NCBI RefSeq assembly: GCF_014596085.1
Contig: NZ_JACCJY010000041.1
Coordinates: 1 to 51,307, forward strand
DNA: 51,307 nt
Direction of reading: 5' to 3'
Source: Azospirillum tabaci
GTDB taxonomy: Bacteria; Pseudomonadota; Alphaproteobacteria; Azospirillales; Azospirillaceae
The first letter of the stretch is position 1. Each line of letters opens with the position of its first letter. Positions 1 through 7,871 of the stretch are shown piece after piece. Position numbers and translations under genes: made by a program. The notes beneath the pieces are model-generated. The model did no database searches. It saw nothing but the letters and a program-made list of their open reading frames with translations, and had not been told where the DNA came from.

Positions 1-1265
1 ATGCCGTAGTCGTCGCCCCAGTAGGGCCGCATCAGGTCGTCGTTCTCGTACTGCACCGAGCAGGTCTTGATGGAGGTCTCCGCACAGAACGTCTTGAAGC
101 CTTCCGGCAGGCTCTCCGACCACAGCACGGTCAGGTTCGGCTCCGGCGCCGGGCCGAGATTCTGGAGCGTGTGCAGCATGCGGAAGCTGCCCTTGGTCAC
201 CAGCGTGCGGCCGTCGAGCGCCATGCCGCCGATGCACTCCGTCACCCAGGTCGGGTCGCCCGAGAAGAGCTGGTCGTACTCCGGCGTGCGCAGGAAACGC
301 ACCATCCGCAGCTTGATGACGAACTGGTCGATCAGCTCCTGAGCGCCCGCCTCGTCCAGGCGGCCTTCGCGCAGGTCGCGCTCGATGTAGACGTCGAGGA
401 AGCTCGACACGCGGCCGAGCGACATCGCCGCTCCGTTGGCCTCCTTCACCGCCGCCAGATAGGCCAGATAGGTCCACTGCACCGCCTCGAAGGCGTTGGT
501 CGCCGGGCGGGTCACGTCGAAGCCGTAGGACGCCGCCATCGCCACGAGGTCGCGGAGCGCGCGGATCTGCTCGGTGATCTCCTCGCGCAGGCGCAGCGTG
601 TGCTCGTCGATGCGGTCGACTTCCAGGCTCTTGTACTGGGCCTTCTTGTCGGCGATCAGGAAATCGGCGCCGTAGAGCGCCAGCCGGCGGTAATCGCCGA
701 TGATGCGCCCGCGGCCGTAGGCGTCCGGCAGGCCGGTGATGACGCCCGACTTGCGGCAGCGCAGCATCTCGTCGGTGTAGACGTCGAAGACGCCGTCGTT
801 GTGCGTCTTGCGCAACGCCGGGAACACGTCGTCCAGCTTGGGCGAGGGCTTGAAGCCGTAGGCCTCCAGGCCCGTCTTGACCATGCGCCAGCCGCCGAAG
901 GGCATGATCGACCGCTTCAGCGGCTTGTCCGTCTGCAGGCCGACGATGACCTCAAGCTCCCGGTCGATGTAGCCGGGGGCGTGGCTGACGATGGAGGACA
1001 CCAGCTCCGTGTCGGCGTCGAGCACGCCGCCCTTGGCCGCGCGCTCCTCCTTCAAGAGATCACGCACCTTGTTCCACAGCGACAGGGTGCGGTCGCTGGC
1101 CGGGGAGAGGAAGCCGCCGTCGCCGTCGTAGGGGCGGACGTTCTTCACGATGAAATCGCGCAGATCGACCGTGGTCCGCCAGGAACCGGGCGCGAAACCG
1201 CGCCAGGGGTTCGGCGTCTCGGCTTCGGCAACGGGGATTTTCGGTTCGAACATCAGGGAATCCAT
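1..1265 (-). CDS. pflB: Pyruvate formate-lyase (formate C-acetyltransferase), N-terminal part, cut by window edge
   Basis: This is the first 421 codons of a glycyl-radical enzyme that converts pyruvate and CoA to acetyl-CoA and formate without oxygen. The frame stays open from an ATG at 1265 to the window edge. Translated segments such as GYIDRELEVIVG, GLPDAYGRGRIIGDYRR and QYENDDLMRPYWGDDYG match PFL closely. The adjacent catalytic cysteine pair of PFL would lie a few codons past the edge, and the glycyl-radical loop is also outside, so activity cannot be judged here. The start ATG is followed by a second in-frame ATG five codons in. A perfect FNR/FixK box 143 bp upstream fits an anaerobically induced gene. 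An activase gene (pflA) is not visible in the window. Confidence 0.93.
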   Translation of the reverse strand, partial: MDSLMFEPKIPVAEAETPNPWRGFAPGSWRTTVDLRDFIVKNVRPYDGDGGFLSPASDRTLSLWNKVRDLLKEERAAKGGVLDADTELVSSIVSHAPGYIDRELEVIVGLQTDKPLKRSIMPFGGWRMVKTGLEAYGFKPSPKLDDVFPALRKTHNDGVFDVYTDEMLRCRKSGVITGLPDAYGRGRIIGDYRRLALYGADFLIADKKAQYKSLEVDRIDEHTLRLREEITEQIRALRDLVAMAASYGFDVTRPATNAFEAVQWTYLAYLAAVKEANGAAMSLGRVSSFLDVYIERDLREGRLDEAGAQELIDQFVIKLRMVRFLRTPEYDQLFSGDPTWVTECIGGMALDGRTLVTKGSFRMLHTLQNLGPAPEPNLTVLWSESLPEGFKTFCAETSIKTCSVQYENDDLMRPYWGDDYG

Positions 1266-1407
1266 GACGCGCCTCTATTGGTCTGCGGCGGTCCCTGCCC
1301 TCCCCGGCGGGGGCCGCGCCACGTTGCGCGGCGCCGGACCGGACGGACCCGCCCGGCCAAGCATCGCGCTTGCCCAATCAGTAGGCGCCCAAAGCTCCCC
1401 CACCTCA

Positions 1408-1421
1408 TTGATCCCAATCAA
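1408..1421. promoter_or_regulatory. FNR/FixK-type box upstream of pflB
   Basis: The bases TTGATCCCAATCAA form a perfect TTGAT-N4-ATCAA palindrome, the consensus for FNR, Anr and FixK regulators. It sits 143 bp upstream of the pflB start, in the 310-bp gap between pflB and pqiC. The rest of the gap (1266-1407 and 1422-1575) holds AT-richer sequence near 1420-1570 and no supported gene. The site could also act on other transcripts, but pflB is the only gene reading away from it. Confidence 0.8.
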
Positions 1422-1575
1422 TCAATCTCTGCGAAATACGCAGAGCACCATCCAAGTCACGTCCTGTCACAAAAGTTGAAAAAATGTCCCACTTCTGCGG
1501 CGCAGCATTTGAGACAATCCACCGAAAATCGAATACTTTCATTTGGATCGCCCCATTTAAAACAGACGACCCGGA

Positions 1576-2172
1576 TCAGCGCAGCGCGCTTGCGATATCT
1601 TGCGCCAAGCGGGCCAGGGTGCGGCTGAGGGCGTCGGCCACGGCGCCGGGATCGCCGGCCGCACTCACCGGTTCCTGCGCCGCGGTGTGGCCCAGCCGGC
1701 GCAGCCGGTCGCCGCCCTGGTCGAAGACCCGCCAGCGCGCCTCCAGAACCGCCGGCCCGTCCTCCGCCGCGTCGAAGCGGTCCAGCGTCACCTCCACCAC
1801 CTGCGACAGCGGAAAGTCGCGCTGAAGCGGCAGGCCGACGACCTCCGCTCCCGGCAGGTCCGTCTCCAGGTTCCGCAGCAGCGTGCGGGTCACCATCTCG
1901 TCGAGGGGGCCACCCCAGCGGTCGAACTCCATGACGACCAGCCGGTTGCCCGTCGCCCGCATCACCAGTTCGGAGCGGTCGAGATAGCCGGGGACCTTGA
2001 CGCCCTCCAGCCCGATCACCCGGCGCTGCGCCTCGGCGGTCCGCGGCTGGGCGGAATCCGGAGCGACGGCGTCCAGATGGTAGAAGCGGCTGGGCGGCGT
2101 GCTGCAGGCGGCGAGCAACGCCAGGGCGGAGGCGCACAGCAGGAAGCGGCGGGTGTGAGCAATCGGAGCCAT
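1576..2172 (-). CDS. pqiC: PqiC-type lipoprotein of the PqiABC transport system
   Basis: This is a 198-residue outer-membrane lipoprotein, the usual third partner of PqiA and PqiB. A short basic N-terminus and a hydrophobic stretch lead to the lipobox LLAAC with the acylated cysteine at residue 23. The remainder (SRFYHLDAVAP near the start, then a beta-rich domain) matches the ABC-type transport auxiliary lipoprotein family. The ATG at 2172 is preferred because GAGGA lies seven bases before it. An in-frame TTG at 2184 overlaps the pqiB stop as TTGA and is the alternative. The tight spacing places it in the pqiABC operon. The family is thought to anchor the periplasmic MCE tunnel to the outer membrane. 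Confidence 0.85.
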   Translation of the reverse strand: MAPIAHTRRFLLCASALALLAACSTPPSRFYHLDAVAPDSAQPRTAEAQRRVIGLEGVKVPGYLDRSELVMRATGNRLVVMEFDRWGGPLDEMVTRTLLRNLETDLPGAEVVGLPLQRDFPLSQVVEVTLDRFDAAEDGPAVLEARWRVFDQGGDRLRRLGHTAAQEPVSAAGDPGAVADALSRTLARLAQDIASALR

Positions 2173-2180
2173 GGGAGTCC

Positions 2181-3875
2181 TCAACCGCGTTTGCCCCGGA
2201 TCAGGGCTTCGGGATGCCGTTCGAGATAGTCGGTCAGGCCGCGGATGGAGCGGGCCGCCGCGGTCAGTTCGCGCACCAGCCCCTGCAGATCGCTGACGGC
2301 GGGGCGGGACGAGTTGACCAGCCCGTCCGTGCTGCTGAGTGTTTGTTCGGCCTGCCGGACCAGCTTGGAGGTGTTCTCCGCCACGTCCCGCAAGGCGCGG
2401 ATGGTCGGCCCGCCCTCGCTGCCCAGCGCCTGCGTCGTCTTCTCCAGCTCAGCCAGAGACCGGCTGAGCGAAACCATGGCCTGAGCCACCTCCGGCGAAC
2501 CGAGCAGGGCACCGGCCTTCTGAATGGTGGAGCGCAGTTCCGCCACCGTTTCGGCGATGGGCGCGCGGGCCAACTCGTTCATCAGGTCGGTGGCGGTTTT
2601 GGTCGCCGTGTCGAGCACGTTCGGCTGGGAGGGCAGCTCCGGATAGGGTCCGCCACTGATCAAGGTTTCCTTCGGTGCGTCGGGGAACAAGTCGAGCGTC
2701 ACGATCAGCTCCCCGGTCAACAGGTTGCCGGTGCGCAGCTGCGCCCGCAACCCCTGTTCCACCAGTGCTTTCGTGCGGGAATAGGCGGTCTCGGTGTCGT
2801 GCGCCGCAGGCAGGTCGCTGCCCAGCCGTTCCGGCTCGATGTTCAGGGTCACCGGAATGCGGGCCTCGCCGGACACCGGGTCCACGTCGAGCCGAATGTC
2901 GGTCACCTCCCCCACCCGGATGCCACGGAACTCCACCGCGGAGCCCGGATGCAGGCCGCGCACCGACCCGTCGAAATGCACCAGGAAGGGCACCCGCCGG
3001 GTGAAGCGCGCGTCGCTGGCGGCGTTGCGGCTCTCATAGAGGGGGAAGGCCGTTCCCTCCGCGGCGATCTCACCGCCGTCCCCGGGTCCGCCAAGGCCGG
3101 GAGTCTCGAAGGACACCCCGCCGGTCGCCAGCGACTGCAACGATTCCAGTGCCACCGTCGGTCCTTCCGGCCCAATCGACACCGACAGGCCGCTGGCGTT
3201 CCAGAAACGGGTGTTGGGCCGGACGATCCGGTCGTAGGGGGCGTGGATGAAGACCGGGATGGTCAGCGATTGCCAGTCCTGGGAGAATTCGTAACCGACC
3301 ACCTCGCCGACCTGGATGCCGCGGTAGTAGATCGGCGCCCCCGGCCCCAACCCGCCCAGCCGATCGGCACTCAGCGCAAAGCGCCGGCCCGGCGAACTGG
3401 AGCGGATCAGCGGCGGCTCCTCCAAACCGCGGAAGGCGGTGAGCGCCTCGCCGTTCCCGGTTCCCGGGTCCATGCCGATGTAGGCGCCCGAGACCAGCGT
3501 GCCGAGCCCCGAAACGCCGCCGAAGCCCAGCCGCGGCTTGACAACCCAGAAGCTGGTCCGGTCGTTGAGGTAGGAGGCAGCTCCCTTCACCATGCGCACG
3601 GTGACGATGACGTTCGCCAAGTCGGGCGAGACCGCCACCCCCTGCACGGTCCCGACATCCACGTCGCGGTAGCGCACGCGGGTCTTGCCCGGTTCCAGCC
3701 CCTCCGCCGTGTCGAAGGTGATGGTGATGGTCGGGCCGCGCTCGTTCAGCGTCCTCCAGGCCAGCCAGCCTCCGATCAGCGCCGCGACCAGCGGCACCAG
3801 CCAGATCAGCGGCAGGCCGCGGCGGCGACGGATCACCGGGCTGGCCGGCTCCACTGTGGAATTCGGATCAGTCAT
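2181..3875 (-). CDS. pqiB: PqiB, MCE-domain intermembrane transport protein
   Basis: This 564-residue protein has one N-terminal membrane helix (residues about 25-45) followed by three MCE (MlaD-like) domains. They are recognisable from the repeated RGLxVG-like turns VRYRDVDVGTV, IYYRGIQVGEVVG and VEFRGIRVGEVTDI. A long helical C-terminal part rich in Ala, Leu and Ser follows. This is the order seen in PqiB, which forms a hexameric tunnel across the periplasm for lipids. The ATG at 3875 overlaps the pqiA stop by 8 bp, as expected for translational coupling. An upstream in-frame start at 3914 lies inside pqiA and is not needed. The loss of PqiB affects membrane integrity in Escherichia coli; the role here is inferred from that. 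Confidence 0.92.
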   Translation of the reverse strand: MTDPNSTVEPASPVIRRRRGLPLIWLVPLVAALIGGWLAWRTLNERGPTITITFDTAEGLEPGKTRVRYRDVDVGTVQGVAVSPDLANVIVTVRMVKGAASYLNDRTSFWVVKPRLGFGGVSGLGTLVSGAYIGMDPGTGNGEALTAFRGLEEPPLIRSSSPGRRFALSADRLGGLGPGAPIYYRGIQVGEVVGYEFSQDWQSLTIPVFIHAPYDRIVRPNTRFWNASGLSVSIGPEGPTVALESLQSLATGGVSFETPGLGGPGDGGEIAAEGTAFPLYESRNAASDARFTRRVPFLVHFDGSVRGLHPGSAVEFRGIRVGEVTDIRLDVDPVSGEARIPVTLNIEPERLGSDLPAAHDTETAYSRTKALVEQGLRAQLRTGNLLTGELIVTLDLFPDAPKETLISGGPYPELPSQPNVLDTATKTATDLMNELARAPIAETVAELRSTIQKAGALLGSPEVAQAMVSLSRSLAELEKTTQALGSEGGPTIRALRDVAENTSKLVRQAEQTLSSTDGLVNSSRPAVSDLQGLVRELTAAARSIRGLTDYLERHPEALIRGKRG

Positions 3876-5139
3876 GGGAGGATTCCTGACGGTGCGCCTG
3901 CCGAGGCGGCGCATCCCAGATCAGCCGTGGGTCGAAGGACTCCGACGCCAGCATGGTGATGATGACGACGGCGGCAAAGGCGACGGCGCCCAGCTCCGCG
4001 TGGATGGTGGCGATGGCGCCCAGCTGGACCAGAGCCGTCAGAAGCGAGATCATGAAGATGTCCACCATGGACCAGCGCCCGACCCCCTCGATCAACCGGT
4101 AGAGTCGCGTGCGGTCGCGTTGCCGCTTCGGCGAACCCCGCTGCACCGTCCACAGCAGATAGGCCAGCCCGATCAGCTTCAGGACCGGCACGGTGATGCT
4201 GGCGAAGAAGACCAGCAGGGCCACCGGCCACATCTCCGCCGCGATCAGCGCCTCCACACCGGACAGGATGGTGTCGGGCTGGCCGGCGCCGAAATAGACC
4301 ACCGTCATGATCGGCAGCAGGTTCGCCGGAATGTAGAGGATCGTCGCCGCGGAGATCAGCGCCCAGCCGCGCGGCAGGCTGTTCGGCTTGCGGTGATGCA
4401 GCCGGGCGCCGCAGCGCGGGCATGCTCCCTGCGATTCACCGCCATCGGGCCCGGCCACCACCTGATGGCAGTCGTGGCAGGCGGTCAGCCGCTCCGGGTC
4501 GGCGTTGGCCGCTTGGGCGACGCGGGTCTGCGGCGCGATCCGCTCCCACACCTCGAACGGGCTGAGCGACGCCTCCCCCCACACCTGCACCAGGATGAAG
4601 GCGACCAGGGCGGCCAGCGACGCCCCCGGCTCCAGTTCCGCCAGATCGGACAGCTTCACATAGGCGACGATCAGGCCGAGCAGGAAGACCTCCGCCATCG
4701 CCCAGCGGCGCAGCCGCGCCACCGTCCGGAAGGTCCAGGCCGCGCCCGGCGCCGCCGTCCGCCCGGCGGCGAGCGGCATCACGACGTAGAGCGTGCCGAG
4801 CACCTGCGCCAGCGGCGCCAGGAACAGCACGAAGAAGACCAGGACGCCCAGCACCTCGTAGCCGCCATCCCACAGCGCCACCGAACCGCTGAGCAGGGTC
4901 GCCGTCTGCGCCCGCCCCTCCAGCTCGAAGGTCAGGATGGGGAACAGGTTGGCGGTGACGAACAGGATCGTCGAGGCGATGGCGAGGGCCACCGCGTGCC
5001 CCAGTCCGCCGGTCCGGAAATGGCGCAGCACCGCCCCGCAGCGGTGGCATTCCGCGCGATGGCCGGGCAAGGCCGGCGGCAGGGCGTGCGGCGCCCCACA
5101 GTCGCGGCAGAGCAGGATCGGATGGTCCGGTGCGGTCAT
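3868..5139 (-). CDS. pqiA: PqiA, integral membrane protein with zinc-ribbon motifs
   Basis: This 423-residue inner-membrane protein consists of two similar halves. Each half starts with a cytoplasmic zinc-ribbon-like cluster (CRDCGAPH with CHRCG; CHDCHQVV with CPRCG) followed by about four hydrophobic helices. That duplicated arrangement and segments such as FPILTFELEG and NLLPIMTVVYFG are typical of PqiA (paraquat-inducible protein A). It is the first gene of pqiA-pqiB-pqiC and overlaps pqiB by 8 bp. In E. coli the operon responds to redox stress, but no operator was recognised in the short upstream gap here. Confidence 0.92.
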   Translation of the reverse strand: MTAPDHPILLCRDCGAPHALPPALPGHRAECHRCGAVLRHFRTGGLGHAVALAIASTILFVTANLFPILTFELEGRAQTATLLSGSVALWDGGYEVLGVLVFFVLFLAPLAQVLGTLYVVMPLAAGRTAAPGAAWTFRTVARLRRWAMAEVFLLGLIVAYVKLSDLAELEPGASLAALVAFILVQVWGEASLSPFEVWERIAPQTRVAQAANADPERLTACHDCHQVVAGPDGGESQGACPRCGARLHHRKPNSLPRGWALISAATILYIPANLLPIMTVVYFGAGQPDTILSGVEALIAAEMWPVALLVFFASITVPVLKLIGLAYLLWTVQRGSPKRQRDRTRLYRLIEGVGRWSMVDIFMISLLTALVQLGAIATIHAELGAVAFAAVVIITMLASESFDPRLIWDAPPRQAHRQESSHD

Positions 5140-5235
5140 AGCGTTGGCTTAACATTTCCCACAGGCGAAAGGTCCGCCGATTGCGGGGTGCGCCTGCGGA
5201 GGGACACCGACCGGGGCGGACCATGGGCCCCGGAT

Positions 5236-5272
5236 GGAAAAAGCCCTTCCCCCCTGGGTGGGGAAAGGGCTT
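5236..5272 (-). terminator. Rho-independent terminator after the 5300-6001 gene
   Basis: The arms AAGCCCTTCCCC and GGGGAAAGGGCTT pair with one bulged base around a short CCTGGGT-type loop. Read on the minus strand the stem is followed by a run of five T (complement of 5237-5242). It lies just after the minus-strand gene ending at 5300 and before pqiA begins, so it insulates the two. Confidence 0.75.
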
Positions 5273-5299
5273 CGGCCTTTGGTGGAGAACAGGACTCGA

Positions 5300-6001
5300 T
5301 CAGACGAACATGTTGAAGCTGCCCAGCAGCTTTTGCGTGCCGGTCTGGCCGGTGGGGATCGAATTCAGGCTCGCCGCCGCCTGGCTCAGTCCGTCCAGCA
5401 TGGCCTGCTGGCCGGTGGAGAGGTTGAAGGGGCTTTCGCCCTTCTTCGGCGCCTTGGCGACCGTGTCGTAGTCCTGGGTGTATTTGCCCATGCTGAGCTG
5501 GATGGCGTAGTTCTTCGCGTCCTTGGGCGACTGCCCCTTCTCGCGCGTCAGGCGCAGCGTGTAGTCGCCGCGATCGAGTTCGTACTCGCCCTGCATCATG
5601 CTCTTGAAGGCGTCGTAGTTCTTTCCGGCGCTCTTGTCGCTGTCGGCCAGAACCGTGCCGAACTTGGACATCACCTGGACGCGCAGGCCCTCGTCGCCGA
5701 CCTGCCCCAGCGTCACTTCGCCCTTGGTGGTCACGCGGAACTTGTAGAAGTCGACGGGGTCGTCGGCGCCCAGCGCACCGACCACGTTGAGGCGGGTCAC
5801 GTTCTTGGCGAGAACGCCCATGTCCGTGGCGAAGCCGGGGGTGTTGACGGAGGACTTGCGGACGTCCTTGCGGAATTCCTGCACGTTCGCGTTGGCGGCG
5901 GCCTCGGCCTCGCGCTGGGCATTCAGGCGATCGACGGCGGCGGACACGGACTTGTTGAGGTCCGCAACCATCTGACCAACGCCGGCCATTGCGTCTGACA
6001 T
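5300..6001 (-). CDS. Unknown soluble protein with a possible PPC-like beta-sandwich
   Basis: No family is recognised with certainty for these 233 residues. The ATG at 6001 is chosen because GGAGGGGG lies just before it; an ATG at 6016 would place that ribosome site inside the gene. The N-terminal third (residues 1-60) is helical and charged, with no signal peptide. Residues about 75-175 look like a beta domain: ADDPVDFYKFRVTT, then GLRVQVMSKFGTVLADSD, then GEYELDRGDYTLRLTRE. This pattern resembles the pre-peptidase C-terminal (PPC) domain, and that is only an inference from the spacing of Asp, Gly and aromatic residues. The C-terminus is low in charge and ends SFNMFV. The gene is transcribed alone, between the terminator at 5236 and an inverted repeat at 6065. 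Confidence 0.7.
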   Translation of the reverse strand: MSDAMAGVGQMVADLNKSVSAAVDRLNAQREAEAAANANVQEFRKDVRKSSVNTPGFATDMGVLAKNVTRLNVVGALGADDPVDFYKFRVTTKGEVTLGQVGDEGLRVQVMSKFGTVLADSDKSAGKNYDAFKSMMQGEYELDRGDYTLRLTREKGQSPKDAKNYAIQLSMGKYTQDYDTVAKAPKKGESPFNLSTGQQAMLDGLSQAAASLNSIPTGQTGTQKLLGSFNMFV

Positions 6002-6064
6002 GACACCCCCTCCCATCAGGCACGCCCCCGAATGGAGAAGCGCGAATGGATCGCTCGATCCTCA

Positions 6065-6086
6065 CTTTACCGCAAAGCATGTAAAG
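6065..6086. promoter_or_regulatory. Inverted repeat CTTTAC-N10-GTAAAG
   Basis: Six-base arms CTTTAC and GTAAAG match perfectly around a 10-base spacer, in the AT-rich gap between the TPR gene (stop at 6112) and the 5300-6001 gene (start at 6001). Its place 64-85 bp upstream of that start suits an operator or promoter element. A second 12-base palindrome, CTGAAATTTCAG, lies at 6104-6115 and overlaps the stop of the TPR gene. No regulator can be named. Confidence 0.35.
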
Positions 6087-6111
6087 TTGCGAATTGTTTT
6101 TCGCTGAAATT

Positions 6112-7806
6112 TCAGATAGGCCGCCGGGCGAGTTGTGCGGCCATCCGGTTCAGCACGCCATGGACGTCCTCCCCGCCCTGCGGCTGGAACAGGCGTTGCG
6201 CCGGAAACCAGGGGCGCACCGCGGTGCCGAGCTGGGTCCAATCCCGCCCGCCGAAGCGCCAGACCGGCACGCCGAGCGCCGCCGCCAACTCCCCCACCGC
6301 CGTGGCGGGCGCGACCACGAGGTCCAGGTTCGTCATCAGCGCCGCCGTACCGTCGAAATCGTCGGTCAGGTCGAGATTGTCCCAGCGATGGATGGTGACC
6401 CCGAAACGTTCTTCCGCCGCCGCCCGCTCGGCCTCGCACGCACCATACTGGAGAGTGACGAAGACCACCCCCGGCACGGCGAGCAGCGCTTCCCACTGGT
6501 CGAGCCGGCTGTAGGCGGCGCGGCGCGATTCGGTCATCAGCGCGCTGCGCCAGCCGATTCCCACGCGAAGGCCCGGGCCGAGCGCCGCCACCCGCTCCCG
6601 CCAGAGCGCCACCCGAACCGGGTCGGGGACCAGCCAGCCGCCGGCAGCGCCGGCGAAGGCGGACAGGTCGCGGCGGAAGACCCGCGCCAGGGAACCGATG
6701 GGCGTGTGAAGGTCGCAATCGGGCACGCCGCCCGCATCGCTCCGCGGGGCGCGGACCAGAGCGGCGGGGAAGGAGCGGGCGAACAGGGGCACCAGCCTAC
6801 GGTCGGCCTCGATCACCACGGAGCGGGCGCGGGCGATGGCATCCGCGCAGAGGGAGGAGAACAGGATGGTGTCGCCCACCCCTTGCTCGCCCCAGATCAG
6901 CAGGCGCTTCCCCGCCAGATCCTCGCCGCGCCACGCGGGGATCCGTGGCTGACGCGCCCCGCCCGCCTGACCGGACGCGAAGCGCCAGCCATAGCCGGCC
7001 CAGCCCTCCACCAGCTCGCCGCGCTCCAGCCGCAGCAGGCCGCGGTTGAAATGGGCCAGCGCCAGATCGGGGCTCACGCGGAGTGCCCGCCCGTACAGAC
7101 GTTCCGCCAGCCCTCCATCGCCCAGGCGCTGCACCGCCAGACCGAGATTGCACAAGGCCGCCGCATAGCCGGGGTCGAGCGTCAGGGCGCGACGGAACCA
7201 GCGGGCCGCCTCCGCGTGGCGGAGCCGGGCCTGCAGCGCGTGGCCGAAATTGTTGTTGGCCTGCGGTTCATCCGGCATCAGCCGCAGGGCGCGGCGGTGC
7301 GCCCGCTCGGCCTCGTCCAGCCGCTCCGCGTCGCGCAGCCCGCCGCCGAGGTTGGACAGTCCCTCCGGCAAGGCCGGATCGAGCAGAACGGCGCGCTGCC
7401 ACCCCGCCAGGGCCGCTGCGGCCCGACCTTGCCGGCTTAGTGCGTTGGCCAGATTGTTCCAGAACCTCGCCCGGTCGGCGCCGCGGGCCAGAGCGGCGCG
7501 GTGGCAGGCTTCGGCCTCGGCGAAACGGCCCTGCCCGGCGCGCAGCGTGCCCAAGCCATCGGCCGCGTCCACGCATCCGGGGTCGAGGGCGAAGGCGGCC
7601 TCGAAGCATGTGGCGGCCCCGTCCATCTGTCCGAGATCGCGCAGCACCTGCCCGAAGCCGTAGAGCAGCGCCGGGTTGCGGCGGTCCAGCCGCAAGGCGT
7701 CGGTGTAGGCGGTCACCGCTTCTGCCAGCCGTCCTTCGGCGTGGTGACGCAAGGCCAGCGCGGTCAGGGTGGGCAGGTCATCGTGGGAAACAGCGTCGGG
7801 ACTCAT
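6112..7806 (-). CDS. TPR protein with C-terminal glycosyltransferase-like domain
   Basis: This 564-residue protein is built from two parts. Residues about 15-270 are tandem tetratricopeptide repeats, shown by recurrent patterns such as GRLAEAVTAYTDALRLDRRNP, and by repeated A-x-x-x-F-x-x-A-L-x-L-x-P units. From about residue 290 a glycosyltransferase-like domain begins. It contains the marker GEQGVGDTILF and later GIGWRS and LVVAPATAVGELAAALGVPVW, as in glycosyltransferase-9/41-like domains of many alphaproteobacterial TPR proteins. Such proteins often modify flagellin or surface polymers, but the substrate here is unknown. The ATG at 7806 is preferred over a TTG at 7842 that would add a low-complexity extension. 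It stands between maeB and the unknown 5300-6001 gene on the same strand. Confidence 0.82.
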   Translation of the reverse strand: MSPDAVSHDDLPTLTALALRHHAEGRLAEAVTAYTDALRLDRRNPALLYGFGQVLRDLGQMDGAATCFEAAFALDPGCVDAADGLGTLRAGQGRFAEAEACHRAALARGADRARFWNNLANALSRQGRAAAALAGWQRAVLLDPALPEGLSNLGGGLRDAERLDEAERAHRRALRLMPDEPQANNNFGHALQARLRHAEAARWFRRALTLDPGYAAALCNLGLAVQRLGDGGLAERLYGRALRVSPDLALAHFNRGLLRLERGELVEGWAGYGWRFASGQAGGARQPRIPAWRGEDLAGKRLLIWGEQGVGDTILFSSLCADAIARARSVVIEADRRLVPLFARSFPAALVRAPRSDAGGVPDCDLHTPIGSLARVFRRDLSAFAGAAGGWLVPDPVRVALWRERVAALGPGLRVGIGWRSALMTESRRAAYSRLDQWEALLAVPGVVFVTLQYGACEAERAAAEERFGVTIHRWDNLDLTDDFDGTAALMTNLDLVVAPATAVGELAAALGVPVWRFGGRDWTQLGTAVRPWFPAQRLFQPQGGEDVHGVLNRMAAQLARRPI

Positions 7807-7871
7807 CCCGGCAGAGTGGCCCGCGGGACCGGAGCGGCGCAAGCGCCGTCCAGCCCCGCGGTCGCGGTTGC

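Noticed and set aside
171..1628. Long plus-strand open frame opposite pflB
   Set aside because: It is antisense to a clear PFL coding frame, has the low-complexity Arg/His/Val-rich text typical of reverse shadows of high-GC genes, and no family is seen.
2214..5316. Long plus-strand open frames opposite pqiABC
   Set aside because: They mirror the GC-rich third positions of the pqi genes and have no ribosome sites or recognised domains.
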